Of a stretch of 33,645 bases of DNA, positions 32,831 through 33,645 are shown in pieces. The notes beneath the pieces are model-generated. The model was not told the DNA's origin. It did no database searches and worked only from the letters and a program-made list of their open reading frames with translations. The stretch's first letter is position 1; each line of letters begins with the position of its first letter. Position numbers and translations under genes: made by a program. Source of the DNA: Thalassobaculaceae bacterium (GTDB lineage: Bacteria; Pseudomonadota; Alphaproteobacteria; Thalassobaculales; Thalassobaculaceae); contig JARGOG010000023.1 of assembly GCA_029212785.1 (NCBI GenBank), positions 1 to 33,645 of the forward strand. Reading direction: 5' to 3'.

Positions 32831-33607
32831 TCAGTTTGCCATCCAGCCGCCATCGACCATCAGATTCTCCCCGGTGATGTAGCTCGCCTCGTCACTCGCC
32901 AGGAACAGGGCGGCGTTGGCGACGTCCTGCGGACGGCCAAGCCGGGGCCAGGGCGCGCGGCTGTGGGAATAGTCGAGCATCTCCGGTGCGATCGCCCGGC
33001 CGGTCTTGCCGGTGAGGATCTTGCCGGGCGCTACGGCGTTGCAGACGATGCCGTACTCGGCGTAATCGCCGGCAATCTGCCGCGTCATATAGACGACCGT
33101 GGCCTTGCCCACCCCATAGGCGAAGTCGTGAGGCGCGCGGATCATGCCGTGCTGGGAGGAGATGTTGACGATCCGTCCCCGCACCTCGCCGTCGCCGAGG
33201 GGCTCCTGCCCCATCATCTGCCGCACGGCCGCCCGGCAGCCGAGGAACACGCCCTTGGCGTTCACCGCCATCACTCGATCGAAGTCCTCCTCGGAGGTCT
33301 CGTGCAGCGGCGTGTCGCTGCCGATGGCGGCATTGTTGACGATGATGTCGAGCCGGCCGCCGATGGTCACAGCACGGGCGACGGCGGCCTCCAGGTCGGA
33401 CGCCCTGGTGACGTCGCATTTGAGGAACTCTGCCGTGCCGCCGGCCTCGATGATCGCATCGACCGTCGGTTTGCCACCCTCGCGTGGTTCCTCGGTGACA
33501 TCGGCGACGATCACGCCGGCCCCCTCCTGGGCGAAGCGCAGGGCAATCGCCTTGCCGATGCCGCCGGCGGCCCCTGTGACGATGGCGGTACGATTGGCAA
33601 GACGCAT
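32831..33607 (-). CDS. Short-chain dehydrogenase/reductase (SDR, classical)
   Basis: NAD(P)-dependent oxidoreductase of 258 residues. Rossmann motif TGAAGGIG (11-18), NNAA (91-94), Asn116 and the catalytic Ser151/Tyr164/Lys168 (NISSQ and YGVGK) are all present. Asp36 after the second strand (VIVADV) suggests NAD preference. AAGGAG lies 7 bases before ATG 33607. Product and substrate are not deducible; 3-oxoacyl or sugar-alcohol dehydrogenases are typical. It is the most upstream gene of the leftward series pepN, racemase, deacetylase, with a 66-bp gap to pepN. Confidence 0.92.
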   Translation of the reverse strand: MRLANRTAIVTGAAGGIGKAIALRFAQEGAGVIVADVTEEPREGGKPTVDAIIEAGGTAEFLKCDVTRASDLEAAVARAVTIGGRLDIIVNNAAIGSDTPLHETSEEDFDRVMAVNAKGVFLGCRAAVRQMMGQEPLGDGEVRGRIVNISSQHGMIRAPHDFAYGVGKATVVYMTRQIAGDYAEYGIVCNAVAPGKILTGKTGRAIAPEMLDYSHSRAPWPRLGRPQDVANAALFLASDEASYITGENLMVDGGWMAN

Positions 33608-33645
33608 GGGGAACTCCTTTCCCTCATTTCAACACCGTCATCCGG

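Noticed and set aside
1-33645. tRNA genes, insertion sequences, prophage or CRISPR array
   Set aside because: No cloverleaf, transposase, integrase, terminal inverted repeat or regularly spaced repeat was recognised on reading both strands; a tRNA scan could still find a missed gene.

Overview
The window is high-GC DNA (roughly two thirds G+C by eye) from a bacterial chromosome, most likely a free-living alphaproteobacterium of the Rhodospirillales type. The clues are the N-terminally extended S9 protein, a chemoreceptor ending in a PilZ domain (an architecture known from Azospirillum), an RhlE helicase with the alphaproteobacterial tail, an Anbu proteasome-like protein, and the enoyl-CoA-hydratase-like / CoA-binding / MetY gene order. 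This placement is inference. I see no tRNA, rRNA, IS element, prophage or CRISPR. The gene density is that of a core and metabolic region, with no gene-free stretch above about 200 bp.

Left part (1-8.4 kb): rpsI (cut by the left edge) and rplM read leftward. A thioesterase and aldose-epimerase pair follows, overlapping by ATGA. Diverging from it are an Old Yellow Enzyme and a small methyltransferase. A large NIT-MCP-PilZ chemoreceptor comes next, then an alpha/beta hydrolase with a HAD phosphatase.

Middle (8.5-20.9 kb): an AEC transporter, an ECHDC3-like crotonase lacking both catalytic glutamates, and one long reading frame that joins a CoA-binding Rossmann domain to O-acetylhomoserine sulfhydrylase. 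After these come a LysE exporter, a small NIF3/YqfO-like protein, an amidase, a PAS_5 protein, an MFS and a TauE permease with a divergent LysR regulator, a YhbW-like flavin monooxygenase, and a REC-GGDEF diguanylate cyclase. The cyclase and the PilZ receptor are the two visible c-di-GMP elements.

Right part (20.9-33.6 kb): four RNA-methyltransferase-family genes packed on the minus strand with overlapping or abutting ends (RlmI-like, TrmH/SpoU, RsmB/NOP, RsmI-like). An Anbu gene lies just upstream on the same strand. Then come a flavodoxin-fold reductase, an isochorismatase-family hydrolase, rhlE behind a near-consensus sigma-70 promoter, and a stand-alone RAM-domain protein. The window ends with a leftward series: SDR, pepN, a hydantoin-racemase-like protein and a PuuE-like deacetylase.

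The points I rate highest are the CoA-binding-MetY fusion, the compact RNA-methylation cluster with Anbu beside it and none of Anbu's usual partners nearby, and two sharply AT-rich, rare-codon islands inside otherwise GC-rich genes (pepN at its GAMEN motif and the RsmB/NOP gene). I found no clearly undescribed multi-gene system.
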